Assembly: GCF_017306585.1 (NCBI RefSeq)
Contig: NZ_JAFKIC010000136.1
Coordinates: forward strand, 1-44,655
Length of the DNA: 44,655 nucleotides
Source: Mesorhizobium sp.
GTDB lineage: Bacteria; Pseudomonadota; Alphaproteobacteria; Rhizobiales; Rhizobiaceae
Reading direction: 5' to 3'
Shown here: positions 18,650-26,863 of the stretch, piece by piece
How the letters are laid out: each line of letters starts with the position of its first letter
Numbering within the stretch: the first letter of the stretch is position 1
The notes under the pieces: model-generated
Seen by the model: only the letters and a program-made list of their open reading frames with translations
Database searches by the model: none
Told to the model about the DNA's origin: nothing
Program-made: the position numbers and the translations under genes

Positions 18650-18675
18650 GCCGGCCGGGCATGCACCCGGCCGGC
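18650..18675 (-). terminator. Strong hairpin after the binding-protein gene (attenuator or mRNA stabiliser)
   Basis: GCCGGCCGGG and CCCGGCCGGC form a perfect 10-bp GC stem with a 6-base loop, starting 16 bases after the stop codon of the binding-protein gene. There is no run of T residues after it in the direction of transcription, so full termination is not expected. Hairpins at this place in sugar ABC operons commonly protect the upstream message or allow only partial read-through into the permeases. Confidence 0.6.
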
Positions 18676-18691
18676 TCCGTTGCCTGAGCTC

Positions 18692-19951
18692 TTACTTCGC
18701 CGGATGATACCAGCTGTCGAGACCGGTCTGCAGCTTCTTGGCCGCGGCCTCGGGGGTGTCGGTGCCGTTGATGACGTTGGCCGATTCAACCCAGGTCTCG
18801 TTTTCCAGGTTCGGCGTGCCGCGCGACAGGATCTGGTAGGTCGAGCGGATCGTCGACTTGCACTTGCCGCGCCAGGAAACGAATTCCTGCGCCAGCGGGT
18901 CTTCCATCTTCACCGGCGCGGAGTTCAGGCTGAAGAAGCCCGGCAGCGCGTTGGCGTAGATGGTGGCGAAATCGGCCGAGGCCACCCAGGACAGGAAGGT
19001 CTTGGCCGCGTCCGCATGCTTGGAAGCCGCATTCAGGCCCATGCCGATATCGGTGTGGTCAGAGATGTAGCAGGTATCGCCGGCCTTCTCGACCGGCGGC
19101 GGGAAGGCGCCCATCTTGAACTGGGCCTGCGTGTTGAACAGGCCGATTTCCCACGAGCCGGCCGGGTAGATGGCGGCGCGGCCGAGCGTGAACAGGTTCT
19201 GGCTGTCCGGGTAGGTCTGGGCTTCGAAGCCATCGCCGAGATAGGGCTTCCACTTGGCCAGTTCCTCATAGGGAGCGACCCAGTCCTTGTCGGTCAGCTT
19301 CTGCTCGCCCTTGATCAGAGCGGCGCGGCCGTCCTCGCCCTTCCAGTAGTTCGGGCCGATGTTCTGGTAGCCCATGGTCGCGGCTTCCCAGAGGTCCTTG
19401 GTGCCCATGGCCATCGGGATGTAGGTGCCGTCGGCCTTGATCTTGTCGAGCGCGGCGAAGAACTCGTCGCGGGTCTGAGGCACCTTGATGCCGAGCTTGT
19501 CGAAGGCGTCCTTGTTGTAGATGAAGCCGTGGATGACGGAGGCCATCGGCACGCAGAAGGTGGATTTGCCGTCATCGGTCTGCCAGGCGGACTTGGCGAC
19601 CGGCGAGAAGTTCTCCATGCCGGGCAGCGAGGAGAGGTCGGCGAGGTTGCCCTTCTTGAACAGTTCGAGCGACTTGTCGAACGGGCGGCAGGTGATCAGG
19701 TCGCCCGCCGAGCCGGCGGCGAGCTTGGCGCCGAGCGCCGCGTCATATTCGGTCGGAGCCGATGGCGCGAACACCACCTTGATGCCGGGGTTCTTGGCTT
19801 CGAAGGCCGGGATCAGCTTGTCCTTCCAGATGGAAAGGTCGTCGCCGCGCCAGCTTTCGATGTTGAGCGTTACGTCTTCGGCATAGGCCACCCCGGCGGT
19901 GCCGAGGATGCTGGTGCCAAGAAGCAGTGCCGTCAGTAGTTTGGTTTTCAT
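18692..19951 (-). CDS. Sugar ABC transporter substrate-binding protein
   Basis: This 419-residue protein has a clear signal peptide (MKTKLLTALLLGTSILGTAGVAYA, probable cleavage after the AYA) and the fold of extracellular solute-binding proteins of the CUT1 class. Recognisable parts are TLNIESWRGDD at the start of the mature chain, KLAAGSAGDLITCRPFDKS, and the hinge-side IYPAGSWEIGLFN near residue 265. It is periplasmic and delivers the sugar to the two permeases. The neighbouring murQ and nag-type genes point to N-acetylglucosamine, chito-oligosaccharides or muramyl sugars as ligand. AGGGAG precedes the ATG by 8 bases, a good site for a highly made protein. Confidence 0.93.
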   Translation of the reverse strand: MKTKLLTALLLGTSILGTAGVAYAEDVTLNIESWRGDDLSIWKDKLIPAFEAKNPGIKVVFAPSAPTEYDAALGAKLAAGSAGDLITCRPFDKSLELFKKGNLADLSSLPGMENFSPVAKSAWQTDDGKSTFCVPMASVIHGFIYNKDAFDKLGIKVPQTRDEFFAALDKIKADGTYIPMAMGTKDLWEAATMGYQNIGPNYWKGEDGRAALIKGEQKLTDKDWVAPYEELAKWKPYLGDGFEAQTYPDSQNLFTLGRAAIYPAGSWEIGLFNTQAQFKMGAFPPPVEKAGDTCYISDHTDIGMGLNAASKHADAAKTFLSWVASADFATIYANALPGFFSLNSAPVKMEDPLAQEFVSWRGKCKSTIRSTYQILSRGTPNLENETWVESANVINGTDTPEAAAKKLQTGLDSWYHPAK

Positions 19952-20068
19952 GCTCAGTCTCCCTGTTGACCTTTTTCAGGTTCGGTTTTGATGAGAACAG
20001 GGGCAATTTGCCCCTTGCTCCCCTCGCAAGCCCGTTTCACCCCGATGGAAATCGGAATGAACCAGGCC

Positions 20069-20998
20069 CTACTTCTTCGTTCGGGCATGATCTTCTCCGG
20101 GATCATGCCCCAGCGCCGAAAGGGCCGGCCGCAGCCTTTGGCCCGCCCCTTCCAGCAGTTTCTCGGCCGCGTCGGCGGTGTCCACGCCGGCGGCGAGCAG
20201 AATGGCGGTCTTGACCGCGCCTCCCGTCTTTTCCAGCAGGCGGGCCGCGTCTTCGGTGCTGCGCCCGCTGACGGCGGCGACAATGCGCGCCGCGCGGTGG
20301 CGCAGCTTGATGTTGTCGGCCGTGAGGTTGACCATGTAGCCGTCATGGACATGGCCGAGATGCACGGCGGTGAGCGTCGACAGCATGTTGAGCGCTATCT
20401 TCTGCGCGGTGCCGGCGCCCATGCGCGTCGAACCGGCGATGACTTCCGGCGGCGTTTCGAGCAGGATGGCGGTGCCTGCCTTGTCGAGCAGGGCCGTGCC
20501 CCCGTTGTTGGCGATGCCAATGGTGGCGGCGCCGCGGCGGGCGGCCTCCTCGAGGGCACGAACCGCGTATGGCGTCGTGCCGCTGGCGGAAATGGCGATG
20601 AGGCAATCCCCGGCTCCGATACCGGCACTGGCGACAGCGGCCGCCGCCTCCTCGGTATTGTCCTCGGGTCCACCCGCCAGCGTCCTGAAAGCCTCGTCAC
20701 CGCCGGCGATCATGATGGCGATGCGGTCGCGCCGGATGCCGAAGGTGCCGGGCAGTTCCAGCGCGTCGGCCAGCGCCATCAGGCCCGAACTGCCGGCGGC
20801 CGCGTAGGCGAGCCTGCCACCGCCCTTCAGGCTGGCGGCAATAATCTCAGCGGCTTTGGCGATGGCGGGAATGGCATTGCTGACGGCCTTCGCGGCTTCA
20901 ACCTGCGCTTCCGCCAACGAAACAAGGATGGCCTCGGGAGCCTGGATGTCCAGACCCTCGGCATTCCTGTGCAGCGCTTCGGTGCGCGTTTCCGCCAT
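20069..20998 (-). CDS. murQ: N-acetylmuramic acid 6-phosphate etherase
   Basis: MurQ removes the D-lactyl ether from MurNAc-6-phosphate, giving GlcNAc-6-phosphate and lactate. The 309-residue product has the SIS fold with AAAGSSGLMALADALELPGTFG (first catalytic Glu region), GGPEDNTE (second), SASGTTPYAVRAL and the MurQ-typical GSTRMGAGTAQKIALNMLST. The ATG at 20998 is chosen because GGAGGAG lies just ahead; longer frames would run through the operator region. It is the first gene of the leftward operon, 117 bases before the binding-protein gene. Its product feeds NagA, encoded in the divergent operon. No GlcNAc/MurNAc phosphotransferase gene is nearby. Confidence 0.93.
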   Translation of the reverse strand: MAETRTEALHRNAEGLDIQAPEAILVSLAEAQVEAAKAVSNAIPAIAKAAEIIAASLKGGGRLAYAAAGSSGLMALADALELPGTFGIRRDRIAIMIAGGDEAFRTLAGGPEDNTEEAAAAVASAGIGAGDCLIAISASGTTPYAVRALEEAARRGAATIGIANNGGTALLDKAGTAILLETPPEVIAGSTRMGAGTAQKIALNMLSTLTAVHLGHVHDGYMVNLTADNIKLRHRAARIVAAVSGRSTEDAARLLEKTGGAVKTAILLAAGVDTADAAEKLLEGAGQRLRPALSALGHDPGEDHARTKK

Positions 20999-21019
20999 CC
21001 TTGCTCCTCCGATGCGAGA

Positions 21020-21047
21020 ACAATACCAAAAAAATACCACTTGTCCA
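21020..21047 (-). promoter_or_regulatory. Candidate promoter of the murQ-ABC operon
   Basis: Read leftward, TGGACA (21042-21047) and TATTGT (21020-21025) are separated by 16 bases and lie 22 bases before the murQ ATG. The operator-like repeat at 21022-21039 fills the space between and covers the -10 element, so a bound repressor would block RNA polymerase. The assignment rests on similarity to the sigma70 consensus and on the matching arrangement on the other side of the spacer. Confidence 0.4.
21022..21039 (-). promoter_or_regulatory. Operator-like 18-bp site, murQ side
   Basis: On the minus strand this reads TGGTATTTTTTTGGTATT, a direct repeat of TGGTATT with an 11-base period, one helical turn. 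It differs at a single base from the site at 21157-21174, which lies in the opposite orientation on the other side of the divergent promoter region. The TGGTAT core resembles half-sites of NagR/YvoA-type GntR regulators, and a GntR/UTRA gene lies in the rightward operon. Duplication of an 18-mer at both promoters makes a shared operator likely. Confidence 0.7.
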
Positions 21048-21130
21048 CACGCATTAACGAATTCGAGGGTCGGAAATCGTTGCGCCGGCGAAATGTGCAG
21101 GATTTTCAATAAAATATGGCTTAATCTTTT

Positions 21131-21159
21131 TTGAACGGAAATTAATCCTTGGCTATTGG
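21131..21159 (+). promoter_or_regulatory. Candidate promoter of the kinase-gntR-SIS-nagA operon
   Basis: TTGAAC (21131-21136) and TATTGG (21154-21159) are spaced by 17 bases in an AT-rich stretch 38 bases ahead of the GTG start of the kinase gene. The -10 element overlaps the first bases of the operator-like repeat at 21157-21174. The -35 is close to consensus; the -10 is weak, so the exact start is uncertain. Confidence 0.4.
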
Positions 21160-21174
21160 TATTTTATTGGTATT
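21157..21174 (+). promoter_or_regulatory. Operator-like 18-bp site, kinase-operon side
   Basis: TGGTATTTTATTGGTATT contains TGGTATT twice with an 11-base period. It is the near-exact mirror copy of 21022-21039, with centres 135 bases apart. It ends 22 bases before the kinase start codon, just ahead of the ribosome-binding site GAGGAG. It probably binds the GntR/UTRA protein encoded two genes on, giving joint control of both operons by an amino-sugar phosphate. Confidence 0.7.
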
Positions 21175-21196
21175 ATCCGCCCGAGGAGAAAAAAGC

Positions 21197-22078
21197 GTGA
21201 AATTCGTGCTCGGTATCGATGGCGGCGGCACCAGCTGCAGGGCCGCCCTGGCAACGGCGGACGGCATTGTCATGGGCCGCGCCAAAAGCGGCGCCGCCAA
21301 CATCCGCACCGATCTTACCGGCGCCCGCTCGAACATTGTCGAGGCCGCGCGCCAGGCGTTCGTCGCCGCCGGCCAGGATCCCGGGCTCATCCCGCAGACG
21401 CCGGCCATTCTTGGTCTCGCCGGCGCCAATGTCGGCACCTACCGCCAGCAATTGAAAGCAATCCTGCCGTTCAGCACCAGCCGCGTCGAGACGGACGCCG
21501 AGATCGCGCTTGAAGGCGCGGTCGGCTCGGGCGACGGCGCCATGGCGATCCTCGGCACCGGCACCGCCTACATGGCGCGTAAGGATGGCGTATCGCGCGC
21601 CATCGGCGGCTGGGGATTCCAGGTCGGCGATCAGGGCAGCGGCGCCCGCATCGGCCGCGACCTGCTCGAACAGACGCTGCTTGCCCATGACGGGGTTCGC
21701 CCGGCCTCCCCGCTGACTCAAAGCATGATGGCCGTGTTCCGCGACAATCCCGAAGACGTGGTCGAGTTTACCACCAACGCCAAGCCGGGCGATTTCGGCG
21801 GTTTCGCGCCGAAGGTGTTCGAACACGCGCAAAAGGGCGACGCCGTCGCCAACTGGATTCTCGACAAGGCGGTCGCCGATGTCGAGGCCTCGCTCGGCGC
21901 GCTCGATCTCGCCGATGATGCGCCGCTCTGCCTGCTCGGCGGGCTGGCGCCGCTCTATGCGCCGCGCCTGTCGGCGCGCTACCGCGCGCTGCTGCGCGAG
22001 CCCCTCGACGACGCGCTAGGCGGAGCCGTGCAGATGGCGGCGCGTCTCTTCGCCGGACAGGCGGAGGCGGCCCGATGA
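21197..22078 (+). CDS. BadF/BcrA-type ATPase, probable N-acetylglucosamine (or MurNAc) kinase
   Basis: The 293-residue product belongs to the BadF/BadG/BcrA/BcrD ATPase family used by many bacteria as N-acetylglucosamine kinase. It has the phosphate-1 loop VLGIDGGGTSCRAALA at residues 4-19, AILGTGTAYMA with the second phosphate loop near residue 117, and GGWGFQVGDQGSGARIGRDLLEQ near residue 137. I use GTG at 21197 (VKFVLGIDGGG) because GAGGAG lies 8 bases ahead; a longer frame would cross the operator. It would phosphorylate imported GlcNAc in the cytoplasm. With murQ in the regulon and no other kinase present, it may also accept MurNAc, as the related MurK enzymes do. It overlaps the next gene by ATGA. 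Confidence 0.87.
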   Translation: MKFVLGIDGGGTSCRAALATADGIVMGRAKSGAANIRTDLTGARSNIVEAARQAFVAAGQDPGLIPQTPAILGLAGANVGTYRQQLKAILPFSTSRVETDAEIALEGAVGSGDGAMAILGTGTAYMARKDGVSRAIGGWGFQVGDQGSGARIGRDLLEQTLLAHDGVRPASPLTQSMMAVFRDNPEDVVEFTTNAKPGDFGGFAPKVFEHAQKGDAVANWILDKAVADVEASLGALDLADDAPLCLLGGLAPLYAPRLSARYRALLREPLDDALGGAVQMAARLFAGQAEAAR

Positions 22079-22857
22079 GCGACGCCGCCGACCAGATTTT
22101 CGCCACGCTGAAGCAATCCTCGCAGAGCGGCGCGCCACTCTACCTGCAGCTCAGGAAAAGCATCGAGGACGCCGTCAATCGCGGCCTGATCGGCCCGGGC
22201 GACGCGCTGCCTTCCGAGCGCGACATCGCCACCAAGGCCGACATTTCGCGCGTTACCGTGCGCAAGGCGGTGCAGGATCTGGTCAAGGGCGGCATTCTCG
22301 TCCAGCGCCACGGCTCCGGCACGTTCGTTGCGCCGCGCATGGAGCGCGTCGAGCAGTCGCTGTCGCGGCTCACTTCCTTCACCGAGGACATGGCGCGGCG
22401 CGGCATGGCGGTGCGTTCGGCATGGCTCGACCGTGGCCTTTATGCGCCGTCGCCCGACGAGATGATGGTGCTCGGCCTGTCGTCGAGCGAACTGGTGGCG
22501 CGGGTGGCGCGCCTGCGCATCGCCGACGACACGCCGCTGGCGATCGAGCGCGCCTCGCTGTCGGCGAGCGTCCTGCCCGACCCGGCGGGCATCGGCTCCT
22601 CGCTCTACGCGGCGCTCGGAGTGACCGGCAATCGGCCGGTACGGGCCGTGCAGCGCATTTCGGCCGCCAATCTCGGCGAGACCGACGCGCGCCTGCTCGA
22701 AGTGCCGCCCGGCATTGCCGGCCTGCACATCGAGCGCATCTCCTATCTGGCGAGCGGCAAGGTGATCGAATTCACCCGCTCCATCTACCGGGGCGACGCC
22801 TATGATTTCGTCGCCGAACTGCGGCTGACAGGGCCGAGCGAAGAGGGCCGACCATGA
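22075..22857 (+). CDS. GntR-family regulator with UTRA ligand domain (HutC/NagR type)
   Basis: The 260-residue protein has an N-terminal winged helix (LYLQLRKSIEDAVNRGLIGP, then LPSERDIATKADISRVTVRKA and QRHGSGTFVAP) and a C-terminal UTRA domain of the HutC subfamily (SRLTSFTEDMARRGM, then YLASGKVIEFTRSIYRGDAYDF). UTRA domains bind small metabolites; NagR-type members sense GlcNAc-6-P or GlcN-6-P. Four-base overlaps on both sides place it inside the operon, so it is likely autoregulated through the site at 21157-21174 and also controls the divergent murQ operon. Ligand and mode are inferred from family and context. Confidence 0.9.
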   Translation: MSDAADQIFATLKQSSQSGAPLYLQLRKSIEDAVNRGLIGPGDALPSERDIATKADISRVTVRKAVQDLVKGGILVQRHGSGTFVAPRMERVEQSLSRLTSFTEDMARRGMAVRSAWLDRGLYAPSPDEMMVLGLSSSELVARVARLRIADDTPLAIERASLSASVLPDPAGIGSSLYAALGVTGNRPVRAVQRISAANLGETDARLLEVPPGIAGLHIERISYLASGKVIEFTRSIYRGDAYDFVAELRLTGPSEEGRP

Positions 22858-23888
22858 TCCCCAACACCACCCATATGCAGCGCGAGATCGAGGAGATCCC
22901 CGAGGCCGTCGCGCGCCTTCTCGACGGTTCCGGCGCCGTGCTCGCCGAAGCCGGGCGCGGCATTCGCGAGCGCGATCCGCATTTCGTCGTCACCGTGGCG
23001 CGCGGCTCTTCCGACCATGCCGCGACCTTCATGAAATATGCCGTGGAGCTGACGGCGGGGCTTGCCGTCGCCTCGGTCGGTCCCTCCATCGCTTCGATCT
23101 ATGGCCGCAAGCTCAGGCTTGCCGGTTCGGCCTGCCTGGCGATCTCGCAGTCGGGCAAGAGCCCCGACATCGTCGCCATGGCCGAAACAGCCCGGGCCGG
23201 CGGCGCGCTGACCATCGCCGTCACCAACACCGCCGATTCGCCGCTGGCGCGCGCGTCGGACCATGCGATCGACATACTGGCCGGGCCCGAGCGCAGCGTG
23301 GCGGCAACAAAGACCTTCATCAACTCGGCTGTCGCCGGTCTCGCTTTGATGGCGCATTCGACCGGCGACGACGCGCTTCTGGCCGCACTCGCCCGCCTGC
23401 CCGACCATTTCGGCAAGGCGATCGCCTGCGACTGGATGAGCGTGCTGGCCGAGACGATCGAGAAGCAGAAATCGCTGTTCATTCTCGGGCGTGGCCCTTC
23501 CGCGGCAATGGCCAACGAGGCGGCGCTGAAGTTCAAGGAAACCTGCGGCATGCATGCCGAGGCCTATAGCGCGGCCGAGGTCATGCACGGGCCGCTGGCG
23601 CTGGTCGGCCCCGATTTCCCGGTGCTGGCGCTGGCAGCGCGCGACGCGTCGGAGCCCTCGGTTGCGGAAGCCGCCGACAGCCTGGCGGCCAAGGGCGCGC
23701 CCGTCTTCGTCACCTCGGCGCTGGCCAATCGCGCCACGCGGCTGCCGCATGTCGCGACGGGCCATCCTCTGACCGATCCGCTGACGCTGATCGTCTCCTT
23801 CTACATGTTCGTCGAGGCCTTTGCCCGCCATCGTGGCCTCGATCCCGACACCCCGCCCAATCTTCGCAAGGTGACGGAGACCGTATGA
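22854..23888 (+). CDS. SIS-domain sugar-phosphate isomerase, probable glucosamine-6-phosphate deaminase (NagB-II type)
   Basis: This 344-residue protein carries two SIS domains like the isomerase half of GlmS but lacks the glutaminase domain. Recognisable motifs are TVARGSSDHAATFMKYAVE (residues 44-62), AISQSGKSPDIVAMAE, and LGRGPSAAMANEAALKFKE with AEAYSAAEVMHGPLALV in the second domain. Members of this type in nag operons convert glucosamine-6-phosphate to fructose-6-phosphate and ammonia in place of NagB. It lies between gntR and nagA with 4-base overlaps on both sides. This gives the deaminase step directly after the NagA step in the predicted pathway. A phospho-sugar aminotransferase label is often used but less likely. 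Confidence 0.87.
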   Translation: MIPNTTHMQREIEEIPEAVARLLDGSGAVLAEAGRGIRERDPHFVVTVARGSSDHAATFMKYAVELTAGLAVASVGPSIASIYGRKLRLAGSACLAISQSGKSPDIVAMAETARAGGALTIAVTNTADSPLARASDHAIDILAGPERSVAATKTFINSAVAGLALMAHSTGDDALLAALARLPDHFGKAIACDWMSVLAETIEKQKSLFILGRGPSAAMANEAALKFKETCGMHAEAYSAAEVMHGPLALVGPDFPVLALAARDASEPSVAEAADSLAAKGAPVFVTSALANRATRLPHVATGHPLTDPLTLIVSFYMFVEAFARHRGLDPDTPPNLRKVTETV

Positions 23889-25051
23889 GCGACCGTTTTG
23901 CCCTGACCGGCGCCCGTATTTTCGATGGCGACCGCTGGCATGAAGACCACGCCCTTGTGGTGCGCGACGGCCTCGTCGAGGCCATTCTGCCTGCCGGCTC
24001 GCTTGGCACCGACCTCCGCACGGTCGAGACGGGCGGCGGGATGCTGGTGCCGGGCTTCGTCGACATCCAGGTCAATGGCGGCGGCGGCGTCATGCTCAAC
24101 GACCATCCCGACGTCGCTTCGATCGAAACCATCTGCCGGGCGCACGCGCCGTTCGGCACGACGGCGCTGCTGCCGACGCTGATCACCGATACGCCACAAA
24201 TCACCGCCGCCGCCGTCGCCGCCGGCGAAGCCGCGGCCCGGCAGAAGGTGCCGGGCTTTCTCGGGTTGCATCTCGAAGGTCCGCATCTGTCGATCGCGCG
24301 CAAGGGCGCGCACGATCCGGCGCTGATACGGCCGATGACGGATGCCGACCAGACGCTGCTGATCGACGCACGCGGGAAACTACCGGTGCTGCTTACCACG
24401 GTCGCGCCGGAATCGGTGGAGCCGTCCCGTGTGACGGCCCTGGCCAAGGCCGGCGTCATCGTCAGCCTCGGCCATTCCGATACTGGCTGCGCGACGGCTC
24501 AGGCCTTCGCCGAAGCGGGCGCCAGCGTGGTCACCCATCTGTTCAACGCGATGAGCCAGATCGGCAACCGTGAGCCGGGACTGGCTGGCGCGGCCATCGA
24601 GATCGGCGCCTTGTCCGCCGGGCTGATCGCCGACGGCATCCATGTCCATCCGGCCACGATCCGGATCGCGCTGGGCGCCAAGAACGGGCCGGGCCGGATC
24701 GTGCTGGTCACCGACGCCATGGCGACGATCGGCACCGACATGACGTCCTTTACCCTCAACGGTCGCACCATCTACCGCAAGGACGGGAGTCTCAGGCTCG
24801 CCGACGGAACGCTGGCGGGCGCCGATCTCGACATGATCTCGGCCATCCGCTTCATGCACCGCGTGGTCGGCATCGAGCTCTCCGAAGCCCTGCGCATGGC
24901 CTCGCTCTATCCGGCGCAGGCGGTCGGCCAGGCGCATCGGCTCGGGCGGTTTGCCAACGGCACGGCGGCGGATATCGTTGCGCTGTCGGACGGCCTCGAT
25001 GTCAAGCGCGTGTGGATCGACGGCACCAGCGTTTTCCAGGCGGGCGTTTAG
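23885..25051 (+). CDS. nagA: N-acetylglucosamine-6-phosphate deacetylase
   Basis: NagA hydrolyses the acetyl group of GlcNAc-6-phosphate. The 388-residue product has the amidohydrolase TIM-barrel fold with PGFVDIQVNGGGGVMLND near residue 57, the metal-binding glutamate in LGLHLEGPHLS near residue 129, histidines in SLGHSDTGC and THLFNAMS, and the catalytic aspartate in LVTDAMATIGT near residue 279. It is the last gene of the rightward operon, starting inside the end of the SIS gene. Together with MurQ, the kinase and the deaminase it completes a route from amino sugars to fructose-6-phosphate. Confidence 0.95.
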   Translation: MSDRFALTGARIFDGDRWHEDHALVVRDGLVEAILPAGSLGTDLRTVETGGGMLVPGFVDIQVNGGGGVMLNDHPDVASIETICRAHAPFGTTALLPTLITDTPQITAAAVAAGEAAARQKVPGFLGLHLEGPHLSIARKGAHDPALIRPMTDADQTLLIDARGKLPVLLTTVAPESVEPSRVTALAKAGVIVSLGHSDTGCATAQAFAEAGASVVTHLFNAMSQIGNREPGLAGAAIEIGALSAGLIADGIHVHPATIRIALGAKNGPGRIVLVTDAMATIGTDMTSFTLNGRTIYRKDGSLRLADGTLAGADLDMISAIRFMHRVVGIELSEALRMASLYPAQAVGQAHRLGRFANGTAADIVALSDGLDVKRVWIDGTSVFQAGV

Positions 25052-25134
25052 GCCTGGCGACAGACGCAAGGGCAGCCCCCTTGAGCATCCGGTGCCGATG
25101 ACCGACATTGCGTATGCGGGTCGGGAGGAAGCGA

Positions 25135-25509
25135 ATGGTCAATCACGTGCCGGAAGGCCGTCACACCGTAACGCCGCGCCTGATTACGCCCGATGTCGCC
25201 GGGCTCGTCGAATTTATTCGCGTCGTGTTCGGCGCTCAAGGCGACCACGTACCTGACCGGCCGGTCGAGCTCAAAGTAGGCGATTCCCTCATAATGGTCA
25301 GTGACGGCGGGGGGCTGAGACCGTCCATGCCCGGAATGCTCTACGTCTATGTCGCCGATACCGATGCGACATTCCAATCGGCGGTCAGATCGGGCGCCCG
25401 CGTTATCGAGCCTCCAAGCGACATGCCGTGGGGAGATCGACGCGCAACGGTCGCTGATAGCTGGGGAAACCTCTGGCAGATCGCCACCTATCTCGGGCCC
25501 GGCCACTGA
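25135..25509 (+). CDS. VOC/glyoxalase-family protein (PhnB-like)
   Basis: The product has 124 residues and a vicinal-oxygen-chelate fold of the PhnB-like group: TVTPRLITPDVAGLVEFIRVVFGA at the start, then KVGDSLIMVSDGGG, YVYVADTDATFQSAVRSGA and a closing VADSWGNLWQIATYLG. The group is often annotated as glyoxalase/bleomycin resistance, but its true substrates are mostly unknown and the usual metal ligands are not clearly conserved here. The ATG follows GGGAGGAAGC at a good distance. The gene lies 83 bases after nagA and may be read from the same message, but nothing in the sequence links it to amino-sugar use. Confidence 0.8.
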   Translation: MVNHVPEGRHTVTPRLITPDVAGLVEFIRVVFGAQGDHVPDRPVELKVGDSLIMVSDGGGLRPSMPGMLYVYVADTDATFQSAVRSGARVIEPPSDMPWGDRRATVADSWGNLWQIATYLGPGH

Positions 25510-25679
25510 TCCGACCGCCAGCAGTTCGACGTCCGCCCGCGGTTGCCGTTCGGAACGGGTGAAAGTCGCCGCAGCGCCGGATATCAGGCGTGTGATTGTT
25601 TCCGCTGGAACTGGCCGCAACCTCGTGTTGCCTGCTTGCCGGATTCGTGTGACACGGTCCCGTCCCAAGGAACAAATTC

Positions 25680-26792
25680 ATGCATGAAATCGACTGCGTT
25701 GTGGCTGGGGCGGGTGTCGTCGGGCTCGCCATCGCCAGGGCGCTTGCCCTGTCGGGCCGCGACGTGGTGGTGATCGAGCCGGCAGATGCGATCGGCACCG
25801 TCACCAGTTCGCGCAATTCGGAAGTCATCCATGCCGGGCTTTACTACGCGCCGGGCAGCCTGAAAGCCCGGCTCTGCGTTGAAGGCCGCCAGCTTCTCTA
25901 CGCCTATTGCGCTCAGCACGGCATAGCCCATCAGCGAACTGGCAAACTGATCGTCGCCAGCGAGCCCGGCCAGACGGACGGGCTGCGGGCGATCGAGGCC
26001 AATGCGCGACGCTGCGGGGTCGACGATCTCGAATTTCTGACGAAGAGCGAGGCGGAAAGCCTGGAGCCTGCGCTGACATGCGCTGGCGCGCTGCTGTCGC
26101 CGTCGACCGGCATTGTCGACAGCCACGCGCTGATGCTGTCGCTGCGCGGCGACGCCGAGGCGGCCGGGGCGTCCTTCGCCTTCCTGACGACTGTCGGCGG
26201 GGCGGCGATCGAGGCCGGCGGCATCCGGATCGACACGCGCGACGCCAATGGCGAAAGCTTCACGTTGGAGGCCGATACGTTCGTCAACGCCGCCGGCCTC
26301 GAGGCGCAGGCCGTCGCCAGCCGCATCGAAGGGTTTCCAAGGAATCTCATCCCGCGCCAGTGGCTGGCGCGCGGCAATTACTTCTCGTTGCCGGGCCGGT
26401 CGCCGTTTTCGCGACTGATCTATCCGGTACCCGTCGAAGGCGGGCTTGGCGTCCACCTGACGCTCGACCTCGGCGGCAGCGCGCGCTTCGGGCCTGACGT
26501 CGAATGGATCGAGCAGGTGGATTACACGGTCGATCCCGGCCGGAGCGCTGTCTTTTACGAGGCTATCCGCCGCTATTGGCCCGATCTCGGCGATGGCGCC
26601 CTGCAGCCGGCCTATGCCGGCATCAGGCCGAAACTGTCTGGCCCCGGCCAGCCGGCCGCCGACTTTCTGGTGCAGGGGCCGGCCGACCATGGCGCGGGCC
26701 GGATCGTCAACCTGTTCGGCATCGAGAGCCCCGGCCTGACCGCGAGCCTTGCGATCGCCGATCATGTCGCCGAAATGCTCTATCCGCGATGA
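25680..26792 (+). CDS. FAD-dependent oxidoreductase, L-2-hydroxyglutarate oxidase-like
   Basis: This 370-residue flavoprotein of the DAO family begins with the FAD-binding [18 protein letters not shown] (residues 6-23), followed by [26 protein letters not shown]. The latter, [13 protein letters not shown] in particular, is characteristic of the L-2-hydroxyglutarate oxidase/dehydrogenase (LhgO/L2HGDH) branch. [10 protein letters not shown] and the C-terminal [18 protein letters not shown] fit as well. It should oxidise L-2-hydroxyglutarate to 2-oxoglutarate, clearing a side product of central metabolism. The preceding 170 bases show no clear promoter or other gene. Confidence 0.88.
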   Translation: MHEIDCVVAGAGVVGLAIARALALSGRDVVVIEPADAIGTVTSSRNSEVIHAGLYYAPGSLKARLCVEGRQLLYAYCAQHGIAHQRTGKLIVASEPGQTDGLRAIEANARRCGVDDLEFLTKSEAESLEPALTCAGALLSPSTGIVDSHALMLSLRGDAEAAGASFAFLTTVGGAAIEAGGIRIDTRDANGESFTLEADTFVNAAGLEAQAVASRIEGFPRNLIPRQWLARGNYFSLPGRSPFSRLIYPVPVEGGLGVHLTLDLGGSARFGPDVEWIEQVDYTVDPGRSAVFYEAIRRYWPDLGDGALQPAYAGIRPKLSGPGQPAADFLVQGPADHGAGRIVNLFGIESPGLTASLAIADHVAEMLYPR

Positions 26793-26863
26793 CAGGCTTG
26801 CCGGCGCGCCGATATCGCGCGGCGCGATGAAACCTTTCGGTTTCAGGGCCGTTGTCGGGGCGC

